In this document: positions 8,779 to 18,280 of the stretch, piece by piece
How the letters are laid out: every line of letters starts with the position of its first letter
Numbering within the stretch: the first letter of the stretch is position 1
Assembly (NCBI RefSeq): GCF_010729305.1
Contig: NZ_AP022574.1
Location: forward strand, 1,488,001 to 1,552,000
From: Mycolicibacterium psychrotolerans
GTDB taxonomy: Bacteria > Actinomycetota > Actinomycetes > Mycobacteriales > Mycobacteriaceae
Length of the DNA: 64,000 nucleotides
Direction of reading: 5' to 3'
Program-made: the position numbers and the translations under genes
Notes under the pieces: model-generated
Told to the model about the DNA's origin: nothing
Databases searched by the model: none
Seen by the model: only the letters and a program-made list of their open reading frames with translations

Positions 8779-9102
8779 GTGGTCGCAGCGATGATGCTTC
8801 TCGCCCTCGGTGCGGTGACCACGGGCGGCGCTGTGGTCGGGTCGGCGGTGGTGGCCCGGCACCGGGCGTCGGCCGCTGCCGACCTGGCCGCACTGGCCGC
8901 CGCCGCCCAGGTCCCCGCGGGGCCGCAGGCAGCCTGCGCGGCCGCGGAGTCGGTGGCCCGGGCGATGGCCGCTACCGTGGCATCGTGCGACGTGGACGGA
9001 CTCGATGTGATCGTGGTCGCCCGGGCCGCGCCCGGCTTCGGGGCGAGGGTGGCGGGCCCGGCGACGGCGTCGGCGCGGGCCGGACCGGCGGAGCCGGGGT
9101 GA
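8779..9102 (+). CDS. TadE/TadG-like pilus protein (Rv3654c family)
   Basis: A small secreted or membrane-anchored protein of about 107 residues with one N-terminal hydrophobic helix followed by VVARHRASAAADLAALAAAA, a conserved signature of the Rv3654c family that always travels with tad genes. Coding character begins just after the TadE stop (GAATVVAA), but the first usable start is GTG 8779, with ATG 8791 as the alternative. As for TadE, no start codon is available before the conserved GAATV motif. It ends the tad operon. Confidence 0.75.
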   Translation: MVAAMMLLALGAVTTGGAVVGSAVVARHRASAAADLAALAAAAQVPAGPQAACAAAESVARAMAATVASCDVDGLDVIVVARAAPGFGARVAGPATASARAGPAEPG

Positions 9103-9154
9103 TCGCTGCCCGTCGATGTGTTTACGGCGTCGTAAGGCGGGTTACGCACACCTC

Positions 9155-10378
9155 ATGATCGGCCACGAACTCCTCGTGGGCCGCTACGAACAGCGTGGCC
9201 TTCTCGGTCGCGGCGGCATGGCCGAGGTCCGCGACGGGTGGGACACCCGGCTGTGCCGTCCGGTGGCCATCAAGGTGCTGCATCCTGCCTTCAACAGCGA
9301 CCCCGACCTGCGTCGGCGGTTCGAGGTGGAGGCACGCGCGGCCGCCGCCCTGGAGCACCCGAACGTCGTCGCGGTGCACGACTTCGGTGAGCACGAGGGA
9401 TCACCGTTCATCGTGATGGAGCGGCTGCCCGGCCGCACGCTGCACGACGTGATGGGGGCAGGCCCGATGCCTCCGCAGCAGGTGCGCGCCGTGCTCGACG
9501 ACGTCCTCGCCGGCCTCGGTGCCGCCCACGCCGCCGGGGTGCTGCACCGCGACATCAAACCGGGCAACATCCTGCTGTCGGCCAGCGGAGACCGGATGAA
9601 GGTCGCCGACTTCGGCATCGCCAAGACCGGCGGTGCCGCCGATACCAAGACCGGCCAGATCATCGGCACCATGTGCTACATGAGCCCGGAACGGGTGATG
9701 GGCGCCCCGGCGTCGGTGGCCGACGACCTCTACGCCGTGGCCGTCATCGGCTACGAAGCGCTGCTCGGGCACCGCGCGTTTCCGCACGACCACCCGGTCG
9801 CCCTCGCGCGCGCCATCATCGACACCCCGCCGCCGCCCTTGCGCGCCTGCCGCGCCGACGTCGACCCCGTACTCGCCGCTGTCATCGAACGCGGGATGGC
9901 TCGCGACCCGGCTCAGCGCTTCGCGAGCTCCGATCAGATGCGCGCCGCACTCGCCGGTGACCCCGCCGCGCTGATGGGCGGACCCGCCCCGGCGCCCGCC
10001 GTGACCGGTGTCCGCCCGGCGACCAGGGTGATGGCCACGCCGCTGCCGCCCACCGCCGGTTACCCGCCGCCGCCGCTGCGCTCACCACGGCGCAAGGGTC
10101 CGCGCCGCTACCTGCTCGCCGCTGCGGCCATCCTCACCGCGTTCGTCGTCGCGGCGATGGCCCTCGCGATGGATCCGTTCGCCTCCTCGCCGTCGCCTGC
10201 GTCGGTCAGCACCAGCACCAGCGTGCCGCCGCCCGCCACCAGCGTCGCCCCGCCTCCGCTCCCGGCGCCGGTTCCCGTGGTGCAGCAACCCGCGCCGGCA
10301 CCTGTCCAACCCGCGCCGGGACCCGGCAACGGGAACGGAAACGGCAAGGGCAACGGCGGAAAGAAGAAGAAGGACTGA
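9155..10378 (+). CDS. Transmembrane Ser/Thr protein kinase (PknB-like)
   Basis: A 407-residue eukaryotic-like kinase. All core elements are present: glycine loop GRGGMAEV (residues 18-25), Lys40 in VAIK, HRDIKPGN with catalytic Asp133, DFG with Asp152, and GTMCYMSPER for the activation segment. Residues of about 275-315 form a proline-rich juxtamembrane linker, one transmembrane helix spans about 318-340, and the exterior part is only a Pro/Thr-rich stretch ending in an Asn-Gly-Lys tail, with no sensor domain. It is transcribed separately from the tad genes 53 nt upstream. The M. tuberculosis locus carries PE_PGRS genes here instead. Confidence 0.93.
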   Translation: MIGHELLVGRYEQRGLLGRGGMAEVRDGWDTRLCRPVAIKVLHPAFNSDPDLRRRFEVEARAAAALEHPNVVAVHDFGEHEGSPFIVMERLPGRTLHDVMGAGPMPPQQVRAVLDDVLAGLGAAHAAGVLHRDIKPGNILLSASGDRMKVADFGIAKTGGAADTKTGQIIGTMCYMSPERVMGAPASVADDLYAVAVIGYEALLGHRAFPHDHPVALARAIIDTPPPPLRACRADVDPVLAAVIERGMARDPAQRFASSDQMRAALAGDPAALMGGPAPAPAVTGVRPATRVMATPLPPTAGYPPPPLRSPRRKGPRRYLLAAAAILTAFVVAAMALAMDPFASSPSPASVSTSTSVPPPATSVAPPPLPAPVPVVQQPAPAPVQPAPGPGNGNGNGKGNGGKKKKD

Positions 10379-10386
10379 GGGCCGGC

Positions 10387-11463
10387 TCAGCGCTTGCCGT
10401 TTCTCCTTGTGCGCGTTCGCTTTTCGTCCACCACCGGGGCCTGGCGTTCGTCCAGTCGCGCCTCGCCGATCTCGGCGGGCGTCGGTAGCCGCATCTCGGC
10501 CAGCCCCGCGTGCACGCCGTCGCGGAGTTCGACGCGGTGCACCGTCACATGCACCGGCGTCCATCCGCCGTCACGGGCGACCACCCGGAGCACTCCGGAC
10601 ACGGCGCCGGTGCCGAAACTCGCGGCCATCTCGGTTGCGGTGGCCATGTCGTCCGGGTGGATCCCCTGCGCCCCGGACATCCCGGCGCGCCAGTCGAAGA
10701 ACGGCACCGGATCGTCGAGCCACTTGACCAGCATCCAGTGTTGCGGATCGACGAGCGCCCGGTGCACGCCCGGCCGGGCGAGGCCCGCCAGGATGCGCTG
10801 CGCGAGCATATCGTCCTGCACCGTGCGCCCCTCCCGCACGCTGCGCCAGTTCATCGCCCGGCACACCAGACGCTCACGGCCGTCGTCGTCGGTCTCGGCG
10901 AGCGAGCGCGCGACGAACCCGATGGTGATCTGCTCGCCGCGGTAGTCGGTGACATCCCAGGTGCTGCAGATCGTCACGCCCGCTTCGGGTTCGATCAGCA
11001 TGCTGATGACCTCGGCCTCGTGCGGCTTGAGGTCGCGGCGCGGCAGGTCGTCGGCGAAGGCGCGGTCGTGGGTGGGCTGTTTGGCCGGATCCCAGCCACC
11101 GATCTCCAGCGATTCGGTGGTGTCGGTGGCAGTGCCCGCGGTCAGATTCCACACGAGGGGGCCCACCGGCGGACGCGGAGGCGGTTCCTCGTCGGCCGCG
11201 CCGATCCACATCTGCACGCCGTGGATGCGGCCGTCGGACATCGCGACGACCTCGGTGCGGATCACGCAGTCGTTCTTCGGGGTGATGCTGCTCAAGCCGG
11301 ACCCGCCGCGCACCGTCTCACTGATCGCGGTCTGGATCGCCATCAGGTGGGGGTTGCGCCGCAGCAACGACGAAATGGGAATGAGGTTCACGGTCCGTGC
11401 ACCCTGCGCCACCACGGTCGGCTCACTGCCCAATGTCTCCACGAGCATCCAGTCGTGGCTCAT
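10387..11463 (-). CDS. GAF/PAS-type sensor-like protein (Rv3651 family)
   Basis: A 358-residue soluble protein with the conserved N-terminus MSHDWMLVETLG, matching the Rv3651 family, whose M. tuberculosis member was described as a multi-domain protein with PAS- and GAF-like folds and no known ligand. No enzymatic motif is visible. The C-terminus is very basic (KRTRTRRNGKR). A TAGGAT box 7 nt before the ATG suggests a leaderless transcript. The gene converges on the kinase gene, with only 8 nt between the stop codons. Confidence 0.82.
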   Translation of the reverse strand: MSHDWMLVETLGSEPTVVAQGARTVNLIPISSLLRRNPHLMAIQTAISETVRGGSGLSSITPKNDCVIRTEVVAMSDGRIHGVQMWIGAADEEPPPRPPVGPLVWNLTAGTATDTTESLEIGGWDPAKQPTHDRAFADDLPRRDLKPHEAEVISMLIEPEAGVTICSTWDVTDYRGEQITIGFVARSLAETDDDGRERLVCRAMNWRSVREGRTVQDDMLAQRILAGLARPGVHRALVDPQHWMLVKWLDDPVPFFDWRAGMSGAQGIHPDDMATATEMAASFGTGAVSGVLRVVARDGGWTPVHVTVHRVELRDGVHAGLAEMRLPTPAEIGEARLDERQAPVVDEKRTRTRRNGKR

Positions 11464-11470
11464 GGCGTCG

Positions 11471-11476
11471 ATCCTA
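11471..11476 (-). promoter_or_regulatory. -10 box, Rv3651-family gene
   Basis: TAGGAT on the minus strand, 7 nt before the ATG at 11463, consistent with leaderless transcription. Confidence 0.5.
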
Positions 11477-11682
11477 CCGAGGACGAGCCGCCCGGACCGG
11501 CGCGCTCAGCGCTGCGAATCGCGTACCGCGCCGCGCCCGAGAACTGGGGCAAACACGGCATCGGGGCCCCGTGGTCTTGCCCCACCCGCACGTGAGGGGG
11601 TAGGTTTCGATCCGTCGAGGCGGGTACGGATTCCGTTGTCGGCAACCACGGCGACTGTCGAGGGGTCGGTCGCCGGCACGGG

Positions 11683-14013
11683 TCAACACCCCGCCAGCGC
11701 GTCGAGAACCAGGCGCAGTACCCGGACCGCACCGTCCTTGTCCAGCGGATCGTTGCCGTTACCGCACTTGGGCGACTGCACGCACGACGGGCACCCCGCC
11801 GGGCATTCGCACGCCTCGATCGCCGAGGCGGTGGCTCCCCACCAGCGCGCGATCGCGCCGAAACCGCGCGCGGCGAAGCCGGCGCCGCCCGGATGGCCGT
11901 CGTAGACGAAGATCGTCGGCAGCCCGTCGACGGGCCCCACCGCGGTGGACACCCCGCCGATGTCCCCACGGTCGCAACTGGCGATCAGCGGCAGCAGCCC
12001 GATGGCCGCGTGTTCGGCCGCGTGCAATGACCCCGGTATCCGCAGCGGATCGATCCCGCTGTCCGCCAATGCTTCCGGCGTGATCGTGCACATCACCGCC
12101 ATGGTGTCGAGCGTGCGGGTCGGCATGTCGAGTTCGCAGAAGTCGATGATCTCCCCGTCGAGACGGCGACGCAGGTATCCGGTGACGGTGTTGCTCACCG
12201 ACACCGGCACCAGGCCGACGCTGACCGAACCGTGGTCGGACCGCTCACCGGTTCCGGTGACGGCGATGTCGGTCAGTTCCCGCGCGAACGTCGTGTAGCC
12301 GGGATCCTCGGCATGCACGAACGCGATGCCGTCCTCGAAGTCCAGCGAATCCACCACATAGCTCTCGCCCTGATGCAGATACACCGCGCCGGGATGCACC
12401 GAGGCGGGCGCCTGCCCCGCCCCCGCGCTGCCCAGCATCCGACCGGTGTCGGCCTCCAGGATCGCGATCTGCCCACCGCTGGCCCCGCGGATGTCCACCG
12501 CGGGATGCGGGTCGACGCCGGGCGCGGGGAAGTATCCACTCGGACGCCGGCGCAGCAGTCCGTCGTCGACGAGCGCGCCGGCCACCGCCTCCGCGTCCCA
12601 CATCCGAACCTCCGCGTCGGTGAGCGGCAGTTCGGTTGCCGCGCAGAGCAGTTGAGGGCCCAGGACGTAGGGGTTGCCCGGATCGATGACCACCCGTTCG
12701 ATCGGCTTGTCCAGCAGCGCCGCCGGGTGGTGCACGAGGTAGGTGTCGAGCGGATCGTCGCGCGCGATCAGCACCACCAGGGCGCCCTGGCCGCGCCGCC
12801 CCGCACGGCCGGCCTGCTGCCAGAACGACGCGACCGTGCCCGGAAACCCGGCCAGCACAACGGCATCCAGGCCCGCGATGTCGACACCGAGTTCCAGCGC
12901 GTTCGTGGTCGCCATACCCCGCAGGCGTCCGTCGGCCAGCGCCCGCTCCAGGAAGCGGCGGTCCTCGGCGAGATAACCCGCCCGGTAGGACGCCACCTGT
13001 GCCGCCAAGTCCGGGGCCGTGTCGACCAACCGCGCTCTGGCGCCCAGGGCGGCCAGCTCCGCGCCGCGCCGCGACCGCACGAACGTCAACGTGCGCGCCC
13101 CCTCGGTGATCAGATCGGCCATCACCCGGGAGGCCTCCGCGCCGGCCGATCGGCGCACCGGTGCCCCGTTCTCACCGACGAGATCGGCGATCAGCGCAGG
13201 CTCCCACAGCGCCACGGTGCGTGCACCCTGCGGTGATCCGTCCTCGGTGACCTCGGCGACGGTCTGGCCGATCAGCTCCGACGCCGTACGCGCCGGATCC
13301 GCCGTGGTGGCGCTGGCGAAGATGACGGTCGGCATCGCCCCGCCGGGTGAATAGCGTGCACACAGCCGCAGCAACCGGCGCAGCACCATGGCCACGTTGG
13401 AGCCGAAAATGCCGCGGTAGTAGTGACATTCGTCAACGACGACGTAGCGCAGGTGACGCAGGAAGATCGCCCAGCGGGCATGGTTGCGCAGCATCGACAG
13501 ATGAATCATGTCCGGGTTGGAGAAGATCCACCGCGACCGTTCGCGCGCGAACCGGCGCACGTCGACGGAGGTGTCGCCGTCATACGGCGTCGGTGCGACG
13601 TCGTCGAGCCCGGCGGCCGCGGTCAGCGAGGCCACCGCGCGCAACTGGTCATGCCCGAGCGCCTTCGTCGGGGAGAGGTACAGCGCGCGGGACCGCGGAT
13701 TCTCTGTCAGCGCCGTCAATATCGGGAGTTGGTAGGCCAGCGACTTGCCCGACGCGGTGCCGGTACTCAGCACGACGTGGCGACCGTCGCGCGCGAGTTC
13801 GGCCGCGGCGAGCTGATGCGACCACGGGGCCTCGATTCCGTGATCATGGAAGGCCCGCACCACATCTGGGGGCGTCCACGCCGGCCAGGCGAGGCTGCGC
13901 GCGCGGCGCGGCGGGAGGTCGGCGATGTGGCGCAGCGGGTGCTCGTCGGCCGGGGTGCCCTCGACCGCGCAGGCCAGCAGCTCGCGGCCGAAACCCGGCC
14001 CCGGATCAGCCAC
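11683..14013 (-). CDS. DEAD/DEAH helicase with DUF1998 (MrfA-like)
   Basis: A 776-residue superfamily 2 helicase of the YprA/MrfA type (Rv3649). Motif I is STGTASGKS, motif II is VVDECHYY (DECH), and motif VI lies in QQAGRAGRRGQG. The C-terminal DUF1998 region ends with four cysteines in CECPAGCPSCVQSPKCG that probably bind zinc. Bacillus MrfA acts in repair of mitomycin C damage, so a DNA-repair role is likely. The GTG at 14013 is preferred over GTG 14028 because a near-perfect GGAGGAG ribosome-binding site lies 6 nt before it. It is divergent from cspA. Confidence 0.93.
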   Translation of the reverse strand: MADPGPGFGRELLACAVEGTPADEHPLRHIADLPPRRARSLAWPAWTPPDVVRAFHDHGIEAPWSHQLAAAELARDGRHVVLSTGTASGKSLAYQLPILTALTENPRSRALYLSPTKALGHDQLRAVASLTAAAGLDDVAPTPYDGDTSVDVRRFARERSRWIFSNPDMIHLSMLRNHARWAIFLRHLRYVVVDECHYYRGIFGSNVAMVLRRLLRLCARYSPGGAMPTVIFASATTADPARTASELIGQTVAEVTEDGSPQGARTVALWEPALIADLVGENGAPVRRSAGAEASRVMADLITEGARTLTFVRSRRGAELAALGARARLVDTAPDLAAQVASYRAGYLAEDRRFLERALADGRLRGMATTNALELGVDIAGLDAVVLAGFPGTVASFWQQAGRAGRRGQGALVVLIARDDPLDTYLVHHPAALLDKPIERVVIDPGNPYVLGPQLLCAATELPLTDAEVRMWDAEAVAGALVDDGLLRRRPSGYFPAPGVDPHPAVDIRGASGGQIAILEADTGRMLGSAGAGQAPASVHPGAVYLHQGESYVVDSLDFEDGIAFVHAEDPGYTTFARELTDIAVTGTGERSDHGSVSVGLVPVSVSNTVTGYLRRRLDGEIIDFCELDMPTRTLDTMAVMCTITPEALADSGIDPLRIPGSLHAAEHAAIGLLPLIASCDRGDIGGVSTAVGPVDGLPTIFVYDGHPGGAGFAARGFGAIARWWGATASAIEACECPAGCPSCVQSPKCGNGNDPLDKDGAVRVLRLVLDALAGC

Positions 14014-14312
14014 CTCGGACTCCTCCACACATCCCCTACAACGCGTCGTACGTCAATTGTCGCCTACATGTTGATTTTGAAGCGCTCGTCGGACTGTCGC
14101 AGCAGCCCGAGACGTGGTTGACTTACCGCGGTCGCAGCTTCTGTGTTCGTGTATACGCACTCGCAGGAACGACGTTGCGATCGCGGTTCCTGCGAGGGTT
14201 GTAGGTCGGGTCGAGTTCCGAGCACTCCACGAAGGTATGGCGGTCGGAACGGGCCCGGTCTGCCGGATGTCGGTGGACCGCTCCCGGTAAGAAGAGAAGG
14301 AAATTACGAAAG

Positions 14313-14516
14313 ATGCCACAGGGAACTGTGAAGTGGTTCAACGCGGAGAAGGGCTTCGGCTTCATCGCCCCCGAGGACGGCTCCGCTGACGTTTTTGTCC
14401 ACTACACGGAGATCCAGGGTTCCGGCTTCCGCACCCTGGAGGAGAATCAGAAGGTCGAGTTCGAGGTCGGCCAGAGCCCCAAGGGGCCGCAGGCCACCGG
14501 CGTTCGCGCCGTCTGA
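14313..14516 (+). CDS. cspA: Cold-shock protein CspA
   Basis: A 67-residue single-domain cold-shock protein that binds single-stranded RNA and DNA as a chaperone. Both nucleic-acid-binding motifs are intact: KGFGFI (RNP1) and VFVHY (RNP2), after the canonical start GTVKWFN. A ribosome-binding site GAGAAGGA precedes the ATG. The roughly 280-bp region between it and the helicase is long for a mycobacterial gap, which allows a long regulatory 5' leader of the kind common for csp genes. An intrinsic terminator follows at 14534. Confidence 0.97.
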   Translation: MPQGTVKWFNAEKGFGFIAPEDGSADVFVHYTEIQGSGFRTLEENQKVEFEVGQSPKGPQATGVRAV

Positions 14517-14533
14517 GCAACCGAAGACCTCTT

Positions 14534-14584
14534 CGAACACCCCCGCGCCATCCACACCAGGACGACGCGGGGGTGTTTCGTTTC
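14534..14584 (+). terminator. Terminator of cspA
   Basis: The arms AACACCCCCGCG (14536-14547) and CGCGGGGGTGTT (14566-14577) form a perfect 12-bp stem, followed by TCGTTTCG. It separates cspA from the next gene. Confidence 0.85.
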
Positions 14585-14642
14585 GTCGTGAGGCGACGCG
14601 CAGCGGCAACGCAGGGTTCACGTCGGGGCGCTCGGGCTGGCC

Positions 14643-14648
14643 TACTGT
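14643..14648 (+). promoter_or_regulatory. -10 box, Rv3647c-family gene
   Basis: TACTGT lies 7 nt before the GTG at 14656, a leaderless-type arrangement. Confidence 0.5.
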
Positions 14649-14655
14649 CGTCAGT

Positions 14656-15249
14656 GTGAGCCAGCTGTCCTTCTTCTCGGCTGAGTCGGTGCCGCCGGCG
14701 ATCGCCGATCTGACGGGGATTCTGGCCGCGCCGGGACAGGCCGTGCTGGTCGGCGGAGCCCAGGGGCAGGCCGCGCGCCTGTCGGTGGTGGTCGATCGGT
14801 TGTGGCGGGCCAACGGGCTGGCGGAGATGATCGCCGAGGCCGGTCTGGAGCCCGAGATCTCCCGCACCGACGAGAACACCCCGCTGATTCGCACCGCGCT
14901 CGACGTCCGCCTGGTCGCCATCGCCACGGAGTGGACGCGGGGGGCGGTCAAGACCGTGCCGGCGCAGTGGCTGCCCGGCCCGCGGGAGCTGCGGTCCTGG
15001 ACGCTGGCCGCGGGCAGCCCGGAAGCCGACGATCGCTACCTGCTCGGGTTGGACCCGCACGCGCCTGACACGCATTCCGCGCTCGCGTCGGCGATGATGA
15101 GGGTGGGAATCGCGCCGACGCTGATCGGGACGAGGGGGGCGCGGCCCGCGCTGCGGATCAGCGGGCGACGACGACTGTCGCGCCTGGTAGAGAACGTGGG
15201 GGAACCTCCGGAGGACCCTGAGGCGTTGGCTCACTGGCCGCGGATCTGA
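14656..15249 (+). CDS. Conserved protein of unknown function (Rv3647c family)
   Basis: A 197-residue soluble protein located between cspA and topA as in M. tuberculosis (Rv3647c). The N-terminal half has an LVGGAQGQAARL stretch that may be a nucleotide- or ligand-binding loop but is not a standard P-loop. The C-terminal part is basic (RISGRRRLSRL). No family with known function is recognised. The GTG start is supported by the -10 box 7 nt upstream, which implies leaderless transcription. Confidence 0.85.
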   Translation: MSQLSFFSAESVPPAIADLTGILAAPGQAVLVGGAQGQAARLSVVVDRLWRANGLAEMIAEAGLEPEISRTDENTPLIRTALDVRLVAIATEWTRGAVKTVPAQWLPGPRELRSWTLAAGSPEADDRYLLGLDPHAPDTHSALASAMMRVGIAPTLIGTRGARPALRISGRRRLSRLVENVGEPPEDPEALAHWPRI

Positions 15250-15404
15250 CGGTTCGGGCGTGATCGCGGCCCGGGGGGCCGGTTTGCGTCGGCACGCCCG
15301 GGGTGCCAAATTGATCGTTGCCGGAGCGGGGGAGCGCATGAACGTGCGAGCCTGCAGGGCGACAGAGAAAGAAGTAGTGCGAGTGAGAACAGTGAACGGG
15401 ATAG

Positions 15405-18212
15405 GTGGCTGACGCAGACCGCGACCGCGGTGGCAACGGCAGAGTCCGGCGACTCGTCATAGTCGAGTCGCCTACCAAGGCGCGCAAAATCGCTGGTTAT
15501 CTCGGTTCCAACTACATCGTCGAGTCGTCCCGCGGACACATCCGCGACCTGCCGCGCAACGCGGCCGACGTGCCCGCGAAGTACAAATCCGAGCCCTGGG
15601 CCCGTCTCGGGGTCAACGTCGAGCACAACTTCGAGCCGCTCTACATCATCAGCCCGGAGAAGAAGAGCACCGTTGCCGAGCTGAAGGACCTGCTCAAGAA
15701 CGTCGACGAGCTCTATCTGGCCACCGACGGTGACCGCGAGGGCGAGGCCATCGCGTGGCATCTGCTGGAGACGCTCAAGCCCCGCATCCCCGTCAAGCGG
15801 ATGGTGTTCCACGAGATCACCGAGCCGGCGATCCGCGCGGCCGCCGAAGACCCCCGCGATCTGGACAACGCCCTGGTCGACGCCCAGGAGACGCGCCGCA
15901 TCCTCGACCGTCTCTACGGCTACGAGGTCAGCCCCGTGCTGTGGAAGAAGGTCGCGCCGAAGCTGTCGGCGGGCCGGGTGCAGTCCGTCGCGACGCGCAT
16001 CATCGTCCAGCGCGAACGCGAGCGGATGGCGTTCCGCAGCGCCGGGTACTGGGACGTCACCGCGGAACTGGACGCCAGCGTCTCCGACGAGCAGGCCAGT
16101 CCGCCGACCTTCACCGCCAAGCTGAACACCGTCGACGGCCGCCGGGTCGCGAGCGGCCGTGACTTCGACTCGCTGGGCGGACTCAAGAAGCCCGACGAGG
16201 TCCGTGTCCTCGACGAGGCGGCGGCGAACGCCCTGGCCGCCGGTCTGCGCGGGGCACAGCTGCAGGTGGCCTCGGTCGAGCAGAAGCCGTACACCCGCCG
16301 GCCGTACCCGCCGTTCATGACCTCGACGCTGCAGCAGGAGGCGGGCCGCAAGCTGCGGTTCTCCTCCGAACGCACGATGAGCATCGCGCAGCGGCTGTAC
16401 GAGAACGGCTACATCACCTACATGCGCACCGACTCGACGACACTGTCGCAGTCGGCGATCGATGCCGCCCGCAACCAGGCGCGTCAGCTCTACGGCGAGG
16501 AGTACGTGCACCCGTCGCCGCGTCAGTACACCCGCAAGGTGAAGAACGCCCAGGAGGCGCACGAGGCCATCCGCCCCGCCGGCGACGTCTTCCAGACGCC
16601 GGGCCAGCTGCACGCCGCGCTGGACACCGACGAGTTCCGGCTCTACGAGCTGATCTGGCAGCGCACCGTGGCCTCGCAGATGGCCGACGCGCGCGGCACC
16701 ACCCTGAGCCTGCGCATCGCGGGCCAGGCCACGGGCGGCGAGCAGGTGGTGTTCAACGCCAGCGGCCGCACGATCACGTTCGCCGGGTTCCTCAAGGCCT
16801 ACGTGGAGAGCCTCGACGAGCAGGCCGGCGGCGAGGCCGACGACGCCGAGAGCCGGCTGCCGAACCTGACCCAGGGTCAGCGCGTCGACGCCAAAGACCT
16901 GACCGCCGACGGGCACACCACCAGTCCGCCCGCCCGCTACACCGAGGCCTCGTTGATCAAGGCGCTCGAAGACCTGGGCATCGGCCGGCCGTCGACCTAC
17001 AGCTCGATCATCAAGACGATCCAGGACCGCGGCTACGTCCACAAGAAGGGCAGCGCGCTGGTTCCGTCGTGGGTCGCGTTCGCGGTCATCGGACTGCTGG
17101 AGCAACACTTCGCGCGGCTGGTGGACTACGACTTCACCGCGGCGATGGAAGACGAGCTCGACGAGATCGCGGCGGGCAACGAGCGAAGGACCAACTGGCT
17201 CAACAACTTCTACTTCGGCGGCGAGCACGGGGTGGACGGCTCGATCGCGCGGGCCGGCGGGTTGAAGAAGCTGGTGGGCGGCAATCTCGAGGAGATCGAC
17301 GCCCGAGAGGTCAACTCCATCAAGCTGTTCGACGATGCCGAGGGTCGGGCGGTCAACGTCCGCGTGGGCCGCAACGGCCCGTACCTGGAACGCATGATCG
17401 TCGGGGAAGACGGTGAGCCGACCCCGCAGCGCGCCAACCTCAACGACGACCTGACGCCCGACGAGCTGACCCTCGAGCTCGTCGAAAAGCTTTTCGCCAC
17501 ACCGCAAGAGGGCCGTTCCCTGGGCGTCGATCCGGAGACCGGGCACGAGATCGTCGCCAAGGACGGCCGCTACGGTCCGTACGTCACGGAGGTCCTGCCC
17601 GAACCTCCCGACGATGGCGAGGCCGGATCGACGGCGAAGAAGGGCAAGAAGCCGACGGGACCCAAGCCGCGCACCGGTTCGCTGCTGCGCTCCATGGATC
17701 TGGAGACGGTGACGCTCGAGGACGCGCTGAAGCTGCTGTCGCTGCCCCGCGTGGTCGGGGTGGACCCGGCCAGCGGTGAGGAGATCACCGCGCAGAACGG
17801 CCGCTACGGCCCGTACCTCAAGCGCGGCACCGACTCTCGCTCGCTGGCCACCGAGGAGCAGATGTTCGACATCACGCTCGACGAGGCGCTGAAGATCTAC
17901 TCCGAGCCGAAGCGGCGTGGCAGGCAGGGCGCGGCGACGCCACCGCTGCGCGAGCTGGGCACCGACCCGGTGTCGGAGAAGCCGATGGTGATCAAGGACG
18001 GCCGCTTCGGCCCCTACGTCACCGACGGCGAGACCAACGCGAGCCTGCGCAAGGGCGACGACGTCATGTCGATCACCGACGCGCGGGCCTCGGAATTGTT
18101 GGCCGACCGCCGCGCTCGTGGCCCGGTGAAGAAGAAGGCTCCGGCGAAGAAGGCAGCCAAGAAGACGGCGGCCAAGAAGGCACCGGCCAAGAAAGCTGCC
18201 AAGAAGGCCTGA
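15405..18212 (+). CDS. topA: DNA topoisomerase I
   Basis: A 935-residue type IA topoisomerase that relaxes negative supercoils. The Toprim domain begins at LVIVESPTKA and contains DGDREGE for metal binding. The active-site tyrosine is Tyr339 in ITYMRTDS. After the four-domain core come repeated C-terminal domains typical of mycobacteria, which lack zinc fingers; each carries a NGRYGPYL-like motif. The extreme C-terminus is a Lys/Ala-rich tail of about 30 residues (AKKAAKK repeats), which in mycobacteria aids DNA binding. The GTG start matches the family N-terminus. A copy of a dispersed 38-bp element follows the stop codon directly. Confidence 0.97.
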   Translation: MADADRDRGGNGRVRRLVIVESPTKARKIAGYLGSNYIVESSRGHIRDLPRNAADVPAKYKSEPWARLGVNVEHNFEPLYIISPEKKSTVAELKDLLKNVDELYLATDGDREGEAIAWHLLETLKPRIPVKRMVFHEITEPAIRAAAEDPRDLDNALVDAQETRRILDRLYGYEVSPVLWKKVAPKLSAGRVQSVATRIIVQRERERMAFRSAGYWDVTAELDASVSDEQASPPTFTAKLNTVDGRRVASGRDFDSLGGLKKPDEVRVLDEAAANALAAGLRGAQLQVASVEQKPYTRRPYPPFMTSTLQQEAGRKLRFSSERTMSIAQRLYENGYITYMRTDSTTLSQSAIDAARNQARQLYGEEYVHPSPRQYTRKVKNAQEAHEAIRPAGDVFQTPGQLHAALDTDEFRLYELIWQRTVASQMADARGTTLSLRIAGQATGGEQVVFNASGRTITFAGFLKAYVESLDEQAGGEADDAESRLPNLTQGQRVDAKDLTADGHTTSPPARYTEASLIKALEDLGIGRPSTYSSIIKTIQDRGYVHKKGSALVPSWVAFAVIGLLEQHFARLVDYDFTAAMEDELDEIAAGNERRTNWLNNFYFGGEHGVDGSIARAGGLKKLVGGNLEEIDAREVNSIKLFDDAEGRAVNVRVGRNGPYLERMIVGEDGEPTPQRANLNDDLTPDELTLELVEKLFATPQEGRSLGVDPETGHEIVAKDGRYGPYVTEVLPEPPDDGEAGSTAKKGKKPTGPKPRTGSLLRSMDLETVTLEDALKLLSLPRVVGVDPASGEEITAQNGRYGPYLKRGTDSRSLATEEQMFDITLDEALKIYSEPKRRGRQGAATPPLRELGTDPVSEKPMVIKDGRFGPYVTDGETNASLRKGDDVMSITDARASELLADRRARGPVKKKAPAKKAAKKTAAKKAPAKKAAKKA

Positions 18213-18250
18213 CGACGATCAAGCGGCGAGGGAGGAGCCGCGTTGAGGAG
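18213..18250 (+). repeat. Dispersed 38-bp element, copy after topA
   Basis: Begins with the base right after the topA TGA. It matches 36 of 38 positions of the two copies downstream of ppa on the other strand. The centre can fold as GCGGC/GCCGC with a 9-nt loop. Confidence 0.75.
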
Positions 18251-18280
18251 TCAGGCAAGACGGAGAAGGCCTGAGCTCGT

